Positions 25,961 to 37,995 of a DNA stretch of 64,000 nt are shown piece after piece (position 1 is the stretch's first letter; every line of letters begins with the position of its first letter). Source of the stretch: Gossypium raimondii. Its lineage: Eukaryota > Streptophyta > Magnoliopsida > Malvales > Malvaceae. The translations under genes were made by a program, and so were the position numbers. The notes below the pieces were generated by a model. The model was not told the DNA's origin, did no database searches, and saw nothing but the letters and a program-made list of their open reading frames with translations. Location: the NCBI RefSeq assembly GCF_025698545.1, contig NC_068570.1:6076001-6140000 (forward strand). The letters run 5' to 3'.

Positions 25961-26196
25961 CATATTGGAAAAATTTTGATATTTTGCGAAAAATTCTCTG
26001 AGTACCCAGTTTAGTCCCGACTTGTTTCTAATGCATATTTTGGGCCTCAAGGGATCATATAAGGGAAAATATAATTGAATATGATTTATTTATGATATAA
26101 ATGTTAAACTGTATGAAATATTTGTATTTGATATGTAAATTTCGGTAATGCTCTGTAACCCTGTTTTGGCGACAGATATGGGTTAGGGGTGTTACA

Positions 26197-26444
26197 TTGT
26201 CTCTTAGGTTTTTTTAAGAGCCAATGTGAGTGGTTGTCTAGTGGACTTGGGTCATAGAGCAAAAAATGGCTCAGTTGGTGGACCAACAAAGTTTAAGGAA
26301 GAAGTATCAGTATAGTGCGTGCGGGGACTCGAACCACCAATCGAAAGCTTATAACCCATTTACTTGCAAATGGCACTCACCACATGCTAGCTCTCGACAG
26401 AGCACGAGAGGTAAAACCCCCCATCGAGGGACAATATCTTCAGT
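26197..26444. other. Unassigned repeat-like spacer with a tRNA-type B box
   Basis: On the minus strand, GGTTCGAGTCCCCGC at about 26319-26333 fits a tRNA/SINE B box (GGTTCGANTCC). A weak A-box-like TAGCATGTGGT lies upstream on that strand near 26375-26385. No cloverleaf could be drawn, so this may be a SINE remnant. Confidence 0.35.
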
Positions 26445-26958
26445 TAGGGGTGTTTAAATAGTTGGTTCAGTTAATACCCGAACCGAGTTATTGTTAACTG
26501 AATTACCCAAAATATAAAAATCTTTAACCATTAACCGAACTAAAGTTTTTTCAAATACATTAACCGAATCGAAATATTTCGGTTAATTCGATCGGTTAAC
26601 CAGATTAATCAAAATTTATATGTTTTTGTCTTTTGGTTAAAATAAATATAGAACATATAAAAAAACACATTGCTAATGTTCATTTTCTTTTATTTAATAG
26701 TTAAAAAAAACTTTAAATGGAGGTGAAAACAACAAATAAGACATTCGAAACACTATATAAGTCTTAAAAACAACAAATATTTCGGTTAATTGGTTAATTC
26801 AGTTAATTACCCAGTATCAAACCGAATTAACCAATAACTAAAATTATAAAAAATCATTAACCGACCTTTGATCGAACTAAATTCGACCACAGATCGATTA
26901 ACCAAATTAGAACGGTTCGGTGAGTTAATTCAGTTTTAACCGAATTGTGAACACCCTA
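26445..26958. mobile_element. Non-autonomous hAT-type MITE
   Basis: It begins TAGGGGTGTTTAAATAGTTGG and ends TTAACCGAATTGTGAACACCCTA, so the ends are inverted (TAGGGGTGTT / AACACCCTA). Repeated GGTTAATTCGGTT-like motifs lie inside both ends. Flanking 8-mers TCTTCAGT and CCTTTAGT match at 6/8, both differences being C/T transitions. It is 514 bp long with no coding capacity. Confidence 0.65.
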
Positions 26959-28625
26959 CCTTTAGTTGTTGAGAGTTAGACTAATTTCTCAACGGACCAA
27001 ACTTCAAAGACTTCTCCTGAAGAAGTCAGCTCCCCTTAACAATTTGATAATATTTATTTGAGTATTAGATATATTTTCGAGAGTTAGGTTTATTAATTAT
27101 TTTTAAGGTTTAAACCTAAGGCTAGAATAAAAATTTATTAGTAAGAAAGATTAGTAACTTTACTTGCAAGAAAGAGACAGTCAACTGAGCATTGAGCGGA
27201 GCATAGCAAGAGTATTAATTTCTATAAAGAACTTCTGTAGTAATTTTTTTGCAGAGCAATCTAGGAATATTAAACTATGAAGGAGGATAGAAAGAAACTT
27301 TTGTTTCTGAATTTTGATATGTCTTGATATTTATTGCAAATGAAATTTGTCTCTTCATAAAAACATAACTATCCAAATGTATAATCACATCTTTTAGTAA
27401 TAAGCATAATTATTTAATAGATATCTACTTGAATAATTATGACTATTTGTTAATAACCAAGCAACATAACTTTCGTTAATAAGAGACATAACTCATCACT
27501 ATGAGTAATGACAACTCTTGGTTAATAATCAAGTGACATAGCTTTTCATTTGCAACTATTGAAAAATTATATATTTTTTGAAAATGTCCAAACAATTTCT
27601 CTTCATTTTCAAAATATTAACATTGAAAGTCAATTGCATAAATGAAGATGTCTTACGATTGAATCTTCACTTAGAGAAAACATGTTGAAGTTAATCGAAA
27701 TTGTATCGTAGCCTATGCTTTGAACTAACTATTTCATCTGATTAATCGAACACACCTCACACAATGATTCCAACACTAGTCAATGCACAACATCCAGTGG
27801 CACTATTATAGACATGTGTTTGTAATTTCTTTCCATGAGTGCTGTTAGAGCCTTTAAGCTCCTTGAAGCATCCACATTCCACACTGACATAGGTAGATCG
27901 CATTAAGAGTGCTCCTATAATTATAATACTCTAATATATTTATGTTATAGATCTACTAAAAGTATATGCCCATTCTTTCTTTTATCATCATGGCTACCTA
28001 ATAATTTTAATCCAAGATGATATATTATAGATTATTTTACAGTGCTAGCATTCACACACTAATAATGACGTATTTTGTCCAATTAAACTCAAAACTTAAC
28101 ATTATGCAAGCATTGAGTTGAGTTTCCATAATGGGCGACTCAAATATTATAGGCTTGCACCTCATCCCTAAAATTTCAAATTTCCAACATAGCTATATTA
28201 ATAAATTATACCATATTGTGAGATTTTATATTTATTTGTGTCTTGAAAGTTCACAAGATCAACACCTCCACCATGTTCAATTATCCATTCATTCACAAAA
28301 GAATTTTTATCAAGGATACCTTTTGTATAATTATCAATTTACAGTGATCACTTTATTTTTTCTTATCATGATGGATTCATATTTTTTTACTTTATTTATT
28401 TCTTGATATTCAAGAAATTAATTTTACAATTAACAAATATATGAAACCATACATCATGTCTTTTTACTAAGTAAGTTGTTTTAAAGAGGCCGTAAATCCC
28501 TTGGTGAAATAAACCATACAAGTGTATTTCATATAACAATCATATTAAATGATATCATCTGTCCGTTCAGTTGACTATAATCACACATTCATACACCCTT
28601 TATCATGGACATTATTAGTCATTTT
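26959..28625. other. Intergenic, AT-rich, no gene recognised
   Basis: Diverged repeat-like text is present, for example near 27410-27540, where 'AATAACCAAGYRACATAACTTT' appears twice. No conserved protein was seen. The ORF at 28131-28406 has no recognisable domain. Confidence 0.4.
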
Positions 28626-31403
28626 GTGACGGTAACAACTCGATTTTCAGTGGTATCAATGTGGTTTTAGAGTTCCATTTCCATAAACTGAGTCTGTAAA
28701 TATTAAATATGAATATTTACCGAGTTGGTACAAAAGAATATTGGTGTTTGACACATCAATTTTGTCTATTAATTATTTAATTAAGATACAAGGACTAAAT
28801 TGTAAAAGTTCATTCGCTATAGGTTTTTAATTGGATAAAGACTTAGAGAATTAAATAGTAATTATAAAAGGTCCAAAATGACAATTAAACCATTTTGGAA
28901 TATGTGATAGTGGATGATGATGGGGAATTACATTAAGATTGGATAATAGTTAATTATGTTAAATAAATCATAATTAAATTAATTAAGATTAGTTAACAAC
29001 TAATCAAGGTATGAAAGACATAAGATAGTGGGATTTTTCCATATTCTTTTCTCCTAGCTAGAAACCTATGGAAAAACTATTTTTGAAGCTCAAAACTTTC
29101 AGCTATCAATTGGTAAGCTCAATTAAGTTCTTTTCTTGTAATTTTTATGTTTTTGAGGTCATGAGAGCTTGATTTAGCTAGCCCATGTACCAATTTGTAA
29201 AATTGTTAAATTTTTTTGAAAGTTACCATTATTTGTTTCTTGAAGAAATTGTTGTGAAATTGATAGATTTTAAGTTTAGATTATAAAAAGACTAGATTGT
29301 AAAGTTTAATTATCAGTTTTGTACATAGGGACTAAAGTGAATAAAATGTAAAATCATTGTGAGGTTTTGGTATAAATAGAAATTAGAGGGTTCCTAATAA
29401 ATGTAATTGAAGTCAGATTTTAAACTGAGGCTAAAAATTGAAAGTTATGGCTATTTCGAATTTAGGGACTAAATTGAATAAAAAGTAAAACTTTAGGGGC
29501 ATAAAAAATGAGATTATATAGGTTCATTCATGTCATGGTATAATGTGTAAATGTTTGATAGTGATGGATTGTATGAAATAATTGTATAGATTAAGAATTG
29601 GATCAAACCGGAGGTAATCGAGGAAAAGCTAAAATTGTTGATTAGTCCTTGAAGAATCAACTTGTTTGGTGTTTTGAACAGGTAATTTCATATGGTATTG
29701 ATTTACTTAGGTTTTCATGTATTTGATTTGAATATATATGTTTGATTGTGAATTGGTATGAAAGAAGAGAATTGGACTAAATTAAAAAGTGACGTTTATG
29801 TGTGTAATAGATGCTCGTGTGAATTTAGTAAAGGTTAGGATACAAATGACATGCCAATGAGGTCTTGTGTGCACTTGTACATGATTGATTACAGATGTTA
29901 CCAGGTCCAACATTTGTTGTGGATTCTCAAATATATGTGACACAGATTTAGCTCGGATGATTAACCTGATATGTTGTTATAAAGGTTTAGCTCGAACAGG
30001 TAACTTGATATGCATAAATTCAGTTTAGACGAGCAACTGGTGTGGTGTAAATACTTGTGTATTCGAGTCCGTTTACTAGGTTTTATCGGGCAAAATAGTT
30101 TATATGAAATGAAAAATTGAAATGAGATGAAATGAAACTTGATGTTCAAATGGAAAAATATTGAATGAATTGAGTATAATGCCTTTGACACGTATGTGAT
30201 TATGTTATCATTAAATTGAATGAGCTTTTGATATTAGTTATCGAAAATGGCATGAATTGGCATGTTAAGTAACTGTGACATCATATGATTTTGATTATAA
30301 GTTAATGCTCACCTTGTTGGTGTTTTGATTTGACATGTCCAGCCAAACTATGCTTATATAATATCTAGATAAAAAGATAATGTAAGTCTTGTACTCTATA
30401 TATGAACTTACTAAGCATTCTATATACTTATCTTGTTTGTTTTCTCTTTTCCTTGTAAATCATCACCTTACGAAACTTGTCAAGCCGAATCGTCTCGAAA
30501 CTTACACTACGACCGAATCGATAGTTACATAATCATTTTGGAGTCTAGGGTTATGGCATGTATATAAATGTCTTATTGTGTACCTTAATCTATAAAAGTC
30601 TTGATAAGTTGAAAATATGGTATATGATGATTTTGAATGTTGGTCATAATATGTGAATTGGTTAATGCATGATTTGGCAATGGTTGATGCCTAGTTGAAA
30701 TGATATGTTTTATTATATATGCTTGAGATATGTGTTGGCATATGGTTGGTTTAGTTCGTTTTAAGGTCATGAAGGATTTGATGATTGAGTTTTTCATGTA
30801 TGTAAATGTTGAGTTTGGCTAAACATAATTGACATAGTTGGATGGATATTTGGGATTAAATAGACTTAAATGATAAATGGATGAAATATGTGACTTATTC
30901 TTGGACATTGAAGTTCATGTTTAAGGCCTATAAGCCATTGACGTGTTTATTGTGCATAAGTGTATGTAATAGAAATGAAATGGTATGTTTAATGTGGTGT
31001 GACATAGGTAAAGGTTGGTAATTGAATGATTAGTTGTTATGTTTTGGTGTTATTTAAATTGATTTGGCCTAATTGATGAATAAATATAGATTGTATTGAT
31101 AAGAACTTGAATTTGAATATTTGAATTTTTTTTTTTTGCATGTTTTGGTATGTTTTGAGTTAAGTGGAAGTGGTAATTAGGTGTGCATATGAAAATGTCT
31201 GGTTGGAAACTTTGATTAGGTATCAAATTGTGCATTTTTTCCAAAAATAGGGGCAACGTTGTAACCTCGAACTTTTGACATCGCAACGTCCCCAACATTG
31301 TAACATCCCAAATTTTTAGTTTAAAATTCATAAAATTATTTCAATAATGAGATATTGGCTTGATGGTTAAGGGAAAGTAAGGAGATAATATAATTGTTTT
31401 AGA

Positions 31404-32304
31404 GACTTGAGTTCAAATCCCTTTCTGAGCAAATAAAATTAATTTTGCTATTTTTGCTCCCATTCTCCCCTTTGTTGAGTCATCCAACCTAGTAAGAAAC
31501 CCTAGGTCTAAATACAAACTTTTTAACAAAAAAATCAAATTTCCACTTTATTTTTTCACCCAAACCGTCCCTCACTAGAGGTGCTCATGGGACGGGTTCG
31601 GGCCGGGCCCAGGAAAAAATTTCAGCCCGTATCCTAGGCCCGGGCCCGGCCCGAAATATGGGCCTGAGATTTTGTCCAGGCCCGGCCCGGGGAAAAAATA
31701 TAAGGCCCGAGCCCGGCCTGTTTTTTTACTTAAAATTAATTGTTATTAAAATTATATCAAATATCAATTTATATTTTCTTTGTATATAATGAACAAAAAA
31801 TAAAATAAGATTGCTTATTTGAAGAACAAATTCAAACATTGACTAATTTTATAACAGTATATTAAAATAGTATATTACAAATTTTATAACAAGATATTAA
31901 ACCAAGATATTACAGTAATAATTAAGGTGTAGTATTTATAACAGTATACTAAAACATTATATTAAAACAAGATATTAAAACAAGATATTTATAACAATAT
32001 ATTAAAACATTATATTAAAACAATATATTTATAACAAGATACTAAAACAATATATTAAAACAATATATTAAAACAGTATAATAAACTAGTTATTTAATTA
32101 CAATAGATCAAACTTATATTTACATCATTATAACAACAAAGCATGTACTTGGAACCTTCTTTTAATTTTCATGAATAAACAGATCATAGATGAGGAATAT
32201 CAAAACAACACAAGATCCTTATGGCTCCTATACATATAGTCATATACTATATATTTATATATAGGTACGTATGTACAGTAAGTGCGTATTCAATTAATTA
32301 GCTT
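31404..32304. repeat. 901-bp tandem duplication, first copy
   Basis: The segment 31404-32304 is repeated starting at 32305 with constant offset 901 (the hAT tip TAGAGGTG is at 31576 and again at 32477). The unit spans the end of the flanking LTR, the 8-bp TCCCTCAC and the left end of the hAT element. The second copy is interrupted by the LTR at 32832-35668 and resumes to about 36050. The copies differ by scattered changes, many C/T or G/A, plus a few short indels in the CCCGG-rich part. The first copy keeps the uninterrupted sequence GTAATAATTAAGGTGTAG. Confidence 0.88.
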
Positions 32305-32831
32305 GACTTGAGTTCAAATCCCTTTCTGAGCAAATAAAATTAATTTTGCTATTTTTGCTCCCATTCTCCCCTTTGTTGAGTCATCCAACCTAGTAAGAAA
32401 CCCTAGGTCTAAATACAAACTTTTTAACAAAAAAATTAGATTTCCACTTTATTTTTTCACCCAAACCATCCCTCACTAGAGGTGCTCATGGGACGGGTTC
32501 GGGTCAGGCCCAGGAAAAAAATTTAGCCTGTATCCTAGGCCCGGGCCCGGCCCGAAATATGGGCCTGAGATTTTGTCTAGGCCCGGCCCGGGGAAAAAAT
32601 ATAAGGCCCGAGCCCGGCCCGGCCCGGCCTGTTTTTTTACTTAAAATTAATTGTTATTAAAATTATATCAAATATCAATTATATTTTCTTTGTATATAAT
32701 GAACAAAAAATAAAATAAGATTGCTTATTTGAAGAACAAACTCAAACATTGACTAATTTTATAATAGTATATTAAAATAATATATTACAAATTTTATAAC
32801 AGTATATTAAACCAGTATATTACATTAATAA

Positions 32832-35668
32832 TGTAACACCCCTTACCCGTATTCAATACCGGAATAGGGTACGAGGCATTACCAAAACACATGCACTTGT
32901 AAACGTATTTAACCGAGTTATAAAATTTCATTTAAATTAAAACTTTCAAAATAATTAACATGCTTCTATAACTTTTCACAGTATATCCTCAAAATGTTAT
33001 AATCATAATAATTAGGGCTTACAAGACCCGATACATACTCATGCAATTCAATGCTTCATTTCCATTTCCCTCAATTCGCAATTTCTCATGCTCACGATTT
33101 AGATCATATCACTAGCAATTTCCATTTAATTCACGTACAATTCAATGACATCAAGTTCAACACTAATACGTATTTACCATTTAACTCAATGTTTATTGAT
33201 TATACCATTCAATAACACATTTATGAAATTCTCAATTTTGCAATGAAAATATCATTTTAGCTTGAATAACAACATCGTCCTGATATAAATACACTACCAC
33301 TTATCCATTTACTTTAATTCTTTTCGGCTCATTTGTCACTTACCATCCTTAATCAAATTAGGGAACGGTTACGGAAAATTGAGTACTTCACTTTCACTTT
33401 GCCATAGTATAACTATGGTCTTACATATGATCACTTATCACTTGTCCCTGATCAGATAAGTGTAGCTAGGCTACCACTTATCACTTTGTCACTTGATCAG
33501 ATAAGTATAGCACTTATCACTTTTTCACTTGATCAGATAAGTGTAGCTAAAGCTACCACTTATCACTTTATCTCTTGATCAGATAAGTGTAGCACTTATC
33601 ACTTTTTCACTTGATCAGATAAGTGTAGCTAATGCTACCACTTATCACTTTCTCACTTGATCAGAAGTACTCAAATCAGGCGTTCCGCTCAATTTGATCA
33701 TTTATTCATATATCAGGCTTACCAACATGTGTTAATTCATAAACCATTCATGACATTATTTCATGCCACATCATATATTGAATATACCATACACACATAC
33801 TATGAAACTTTCTTTTCACACATGTCATGACCAATAATGCACAAATATAAGTATAATTCATATTTCATCGTTTATCAATTAAAATCAAGCATATGACCAA
33901 TTATACACAAATCATTAATATATTTCCCAATTTTCCTTCTCCTCCTCTCCATTCCACATCCTTAATGTGTATAACACACTTAAACAACATTAGCTATAAT
34001 TTCACTATTCACTCACATGTATATTCAAAACTATTTATCCGAGTCAGAGTCACTAAATTATTTTTATCCGGAGCTACAGAGCTCCAAATTAAGATCCGTT
34101 AATTTTTCTTGAAACTAGACTCACATATCTTCATATCATAAAATTTTCAGAATTTTTGGTTCAGCCAAATAGTACAGTTTATTCATTAAAGTTTCCCATG
34201 TTTCGCTGTCTGACAGTTCCGACCACTCTTCACTAAAAATTAATTATCTCATTGTACAGAATTTGGATGATGTTTTAGTTTGTTTCTTATAAAAATAGAC
34301 TCATTAAGGATTCTAACCATATAAATTATAACTCATAATCATTTTTTTACTATTTTTAATGATTTTCCAAAGTCAGAACAGGGGAACCCGAATTCATTCT
34401 GACCTTGTCTCACAAAATCTATTATATCTCATGATTTACAATTCCATTGCTCACAAAATTTATTTTATAAGAAACTAGACTCAATAAGCTTTAGTTTCAT
34501 ATTTTATTCATCCTATAATTCAATCTCTAAAATTTTTGGTGATTTTTCAAATTTATACTACTACTGCTGTCCAAAACTGCTTTAGTGCAAAATGTTGATT
34601 TCCATTTTGCCCCAAATTTCACAGTTTATACAATTCAGTCCTTTCTCAATTAACCCCTCAATTAATCTAATTTTCTCAATTAATACTTTACCTAGACATT
34701 ATAAGTTGTTACTCAACTATTGAAATCCAGAATTTCCACATATAACTCTATCTTCAAACTCTTTTACTATTAGGTCCAAAACATTCACTTTCTATTCAAT
34801 TCTTTCAATAAAATCAGCATATGAACAATTTAAAGCTCTAATTTCATGATAAATCATTATATAATTCCAGCACATATTCATATCAACTTTCAAATTCTTT
34901 CATAAAATCAAAACTAATGAATTTAACAAGTGGGCCTAGTTGTAAAAGTCATAAAAATACAAAATTTCAAGAAATAGTCAAGAATTGAACTTACTTGTAA
35001 TAAAAATATGAAGAACCAGCTTGAAGAAGCCCTTCCATGGTGTTTTAGCTGATGAGAATTCAGAAAAATGAAGAGAAATCTAGATAATTCCTCTTTGGTC
35101 CTAACTTTATTAAGCAAATTTTACAATATTCCAATTTTGCCCTTAAGTCTTCTCACTTTCTTGCTGATTTCATGCCTTTGCCGTCCAGCCCAAATAGACC
35201 TTGGGTCTATTTGCCTTTTAAGCCCTCTTCCTTTTATCATTTAAGCTATTTAATCATTTCCCAAAATTTTGCATTTGTTACAATTTAGTCCTTTTTGCTC
35301 AATTAATTATCGGAACTTTAAAATTTCTTAACAAAACTTTAATACTAACTTTTTAACACTCCATAAATATTTATAAAAATATTTATGGCTCGGTTTAAAA
35401 TCCCCGAGGTCTTGATACCTCATTTCGATTCTAATTATTTTAATATTTATTTCTAGTGCACTATTCACTATTTCAAAAATTTTCCTAACTTCACATTTAA
35501 CTTATACTTACTAAATTAATAATATTTTCTACCCATTTGTCGAATTTAGTGATCTCGAATCACCGTTCCGACACCTCTGAAAATTCAGGCCATTACATTT
35601 TTTTTTTCTCGTCAGATTTGTGGTCTCGAAACCATTGTTCCGAGTAGGCCTAAAATCGGGCTATTAGA
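32832..35668 (+). mobile_element. Solo-LTR-like block inserted in the hAT element
   Basis: It starts TGTAACACCCCTTACCCG and ends TCGGGCTATTAGA, flanked by AATAA at 32827-32831 and 35669-35673. The tandem copy at about 31909-31930 shows the site without the insert, which confirms the boundaries. The end reads TTAGA instead of TTACA. A second end-like sequence, CAGGCCATTACA, lies about 75 bp inside, so the 3' end appears duplicated or patched. Length is 2837 bp. The sequence is near-identical over long stretches to the reversed block at 1-2486. Confidence 0.9.
33430..33665. repeat. Short version of the CACTTATC/GATAAGTG hairpin array
   Basis: About five units contain CACTTATCACTTT and TTGATCAGATAAGTG, with TAGCTAAAGCTACC spacers. 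They are the reverse-orientation counterpart of the array at 1440-1920, with fewer units. Confidence 0.85.
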
Positions 35669-36978
35669 AATAATTAAGGTGTAGTATTTATAACAGTATA
35701 CTAAAACATTATATTAAAACAGTATATTAAAACAGTATATTTATAACAATATATTAAAACATTATATTAAAACAATATATTTATAACAGTATACTAAAAC
35801 AATATATTAAAACAATATATTAAAACAGTATAATAAACTAGTTATTTAATTACAATAGATCAAACTTATATTTACACTGTTATAACAACAAAGCATGTAC
35901 TTGGGACCTTCTTTTAATTTTCATGAATAAACAGATCATAGATGAGGAATATCAAAACAACACAAGATCCTTATGGCTCCTATACATATAGTCATATACT
36001 ATATATTTATATATAGGTACGTATGTACAGTAAGTGCGTATTCAATTAATTAGCTTGGCTGGCGGCACCACACATTAACCCATTATTCAAGTTACTGATG
36101 AAATATATATATATATCTATATACACCTGCATATACATAATTACTATAATGTAAGTGATGGTCTATAAGCTCATACAATATTAATTAGTGGAGCATATTG
36201 TGAACACACTATAAAAAAACACAAATATAACAGCAATAATTTTAACAAATAACATATTGCAACTCACTGAATAACCTTTCATGATGGGGTAAAATGTGAC
36301 ATGTCGCCAGCAAAGTTAAATTAATAAAAAACATACGTATAAAACTAGCAGGAGCATTGAGTTCATTCACTAAAACACTATCAACAAAAGCACTTCACAG
36401 CTCATATTTCTATTAAGTTTCTATAGAAGCTTCTAAGTATTGCTCCAAATCAAGAGAAACTTTTTCGGGACAACCACAAAGTATCTCTTATAACCGTTTT
36501 ACGTTCTTTTAGGGGATTAATCCTTTCGAGGTTCAAATCAACTAAAGAGAAACTTTTCGGTGTAATCACAAGTTATCTTCCATGACCACTATGCGATCCA
36601 TGGGAACTAATCTTTTCATGATTTATAATTGTCCCTCCCAGCAATATCGTTATCAAAAACCAACAAACAGAAACTTTTATGCATATATACTTTTAAACAA
36701 AAAAATGCAGTATCTATATATTAACTTACCATTGACCTTAACAACCAAGTTGCTACCTTTGGCACTTTCATTTTGGGTCTTATAAGATGAAGCAGTACAA
36801 TCCTGTAAAGAAGCTTAGTTAGAAAAAAAAATTATTATACACATATTTTCCAAATAAAAACAATTTCTCCTTCCATTGATGTTCATTAAAACTCCAACAC
36901 TGGAGTAAGTCAATATATATATATAAGCCAATGGTGAAAAGATCAAATTCCTACGAAACCTAAATGATACATAAATGG

Positions 36979-37478
36979 TTAATTTTTAGTTACTTCACTA
37001 GATTGGGGTAATTTCTGTTGCAGCCTTGATATGTTAACACTTGTCGGATCATTAACCTGTATGAAATGAAATTCCATGAGTAAAACAAAACCCTAACATT
37101 ATTTTCTACAAAAAACAAAACAAAACCCACCTCGGTTTGGATGGTACTATGAAACAAAAATTCTTCTGATTTGGTAGAAAAACAACTAACAACATGAAGC
37201 CCTTCATCAACAAGAACAACCAACACTCTTGATGAAGACAAATCTTGGTCTTCAACGCCACAACGGAACATGATCTCAATACCTATCAAACATGGTCGGA
37301 TTATGAAACAATGATGTGAAATTGAAGCAGCAGCTGGTTTGGTTCTTGAACCAACACTTGCTAAGTCAGACACTCTCTTCAGTTCATGTCTTTTAGCATC
37401 AAGGTCCTTGACTTTCTTCTCCAAATGTTTTATATAATTCACTGCTTCGTTCATGTGATCCGACATCAACCGCTTTCC
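36979..37478 (-). pseudogene. bHLH transcription factor fragment captured by the hAT element
   Basis: Two exons (37131-37478 and 36979-37056) with GT-AG borders join in phase to 141 codons. The first begins GKRLMSDHMNEAVNYIKHLE, the start of HLH helix 2 in the plant bHLH36/118/126-like subgroup. It continues to an ACT-like C-terminal part with VLVDEGLHVVSCFSTK. The short exon ends in SVNISRLQQKLPQ and a TAA stop. An acceptor, TTTTTAG, precedes GKRLM, so an upstream exon with the basic region and helix 1 is expected; none was found between 37479 and the hAT end. A proline-rich ORF at 37492-37701 could substitute as a first exon but is unrelated to the family as far as I can tell. The reading frame is intact. 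Without basic residues the product could dimerise but not bind DNA. The retained intron implies capture from DNA, not RNA. Confidence 0.75.
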
Positions 37479-37995
37479 CTAAAAATTTCAACTATTCACA
37501 AAATGGCAAAACCCCAGGAAATTTAACATAGTCATGAGAAAGAAAAAATAATAAAAAAAAACCAACATTTGATTTTGGAAATGGGTGGAGCCATGGGTTA
37601 GGGATTTGTGGAGGAGGGGAAACGGGAAATGGGGAAATAGGTGGAGTCGTGGTCCATGGACGACCGGAGGTGGATCGGTGGAGGATTGGAGGTGGATTCA
37701 TTAGATTGGTGCCGAACTGGAGGTAAAGGTTGAGAAAAAAATTTCTTTTCAGTCGGGCAGTAGGGATTTGTGGGGAAATGGCCTGGGGAGTGGGGAAGCA
37801 AACTAAAAAGAAATGTTTTAAAAAAAATAAAAAATATATATTATTTTCGGGCCGGGCCGGGCCAAGTTCGGGCCAAAAAAATCTTGCCTAAGGCCCAGCC
37901 CATTTTCTAAACGGACCTACTTTTTTACCCAAGCCCATATTTCGGGCAAGCCGTCGGGTCGGGCCGGGCGGCCCATGATCACCTCTATCCCTCAC

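Larger units (their letters stand above)
20502..26196 (-). mobile_element. Long LTR block interrupted by another LTR
   Basis: The left end is TGTAACAGCTCGTTTTCAG and the right end is GGGTTAGGGGTGTTACA, which is the complement of the usual TGTAACACCCC start, so the block reads on the minus strand. Flanks are TTGTT (20497-20501) and TTGTC (26197-26201), a 4/5 duplication. Removing the insert at 21512-24116 plus its 5-bp duplication leaves about 3085 bp. No polyprotein is encoded, so it is best read as a solo LTR of a Ty3/gypsy-like element. It contains two internal tandem arrays, at 24330-24700 and 25570-25960. Confidence 0.8.
32477..37987. mobile_element. Non-autonomous hAT transposon carrying a bHLH gene fragment
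   Basis: The left tip is TAGAGGTGCTCATGGG and the right tip CCCATGATCACCTCTA, with GGGCCGGGCCC-rich subterminal inverted sequence on both sides. TCCCTCAC at 32469-32476 and at 37988-37995 is a perfect 8-bp target duplication, as hAT transposases make. The tip at 31576 with TCCCTCAC at 31568-31575 is a tandem copy of the left end. Without the LTR insert, the element is about 2669 bp. No transposase is recognisable. The left interior is an A/T minisatellite (AAACARTATATTA units). The right interior holds spliced bHLH exons. Confidence 0.85.

Noticed and set aside
26300-26340. tRNA gene on the minus strand
   Set aside because: The B-box core is present, but no acceptor stem or complete cloverleaf can be drawn.
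37492-37801. Proline-rich ORFs as the true first exon of the bHLH gene
   Set aside because: A donor-like AAAT|GTTGG exists, but no basic region or helix 1 is present in any frame; kept only as an uncertain possibility.
31576-37987. hAT element starting at the first left tip, 31576
   Set aside because: TCCCTCAC also precedes this tip, but the tip and its flank are part of a 901-bp tandem duplication. The tip at 32477 is the simpler original boundary, though either could function.
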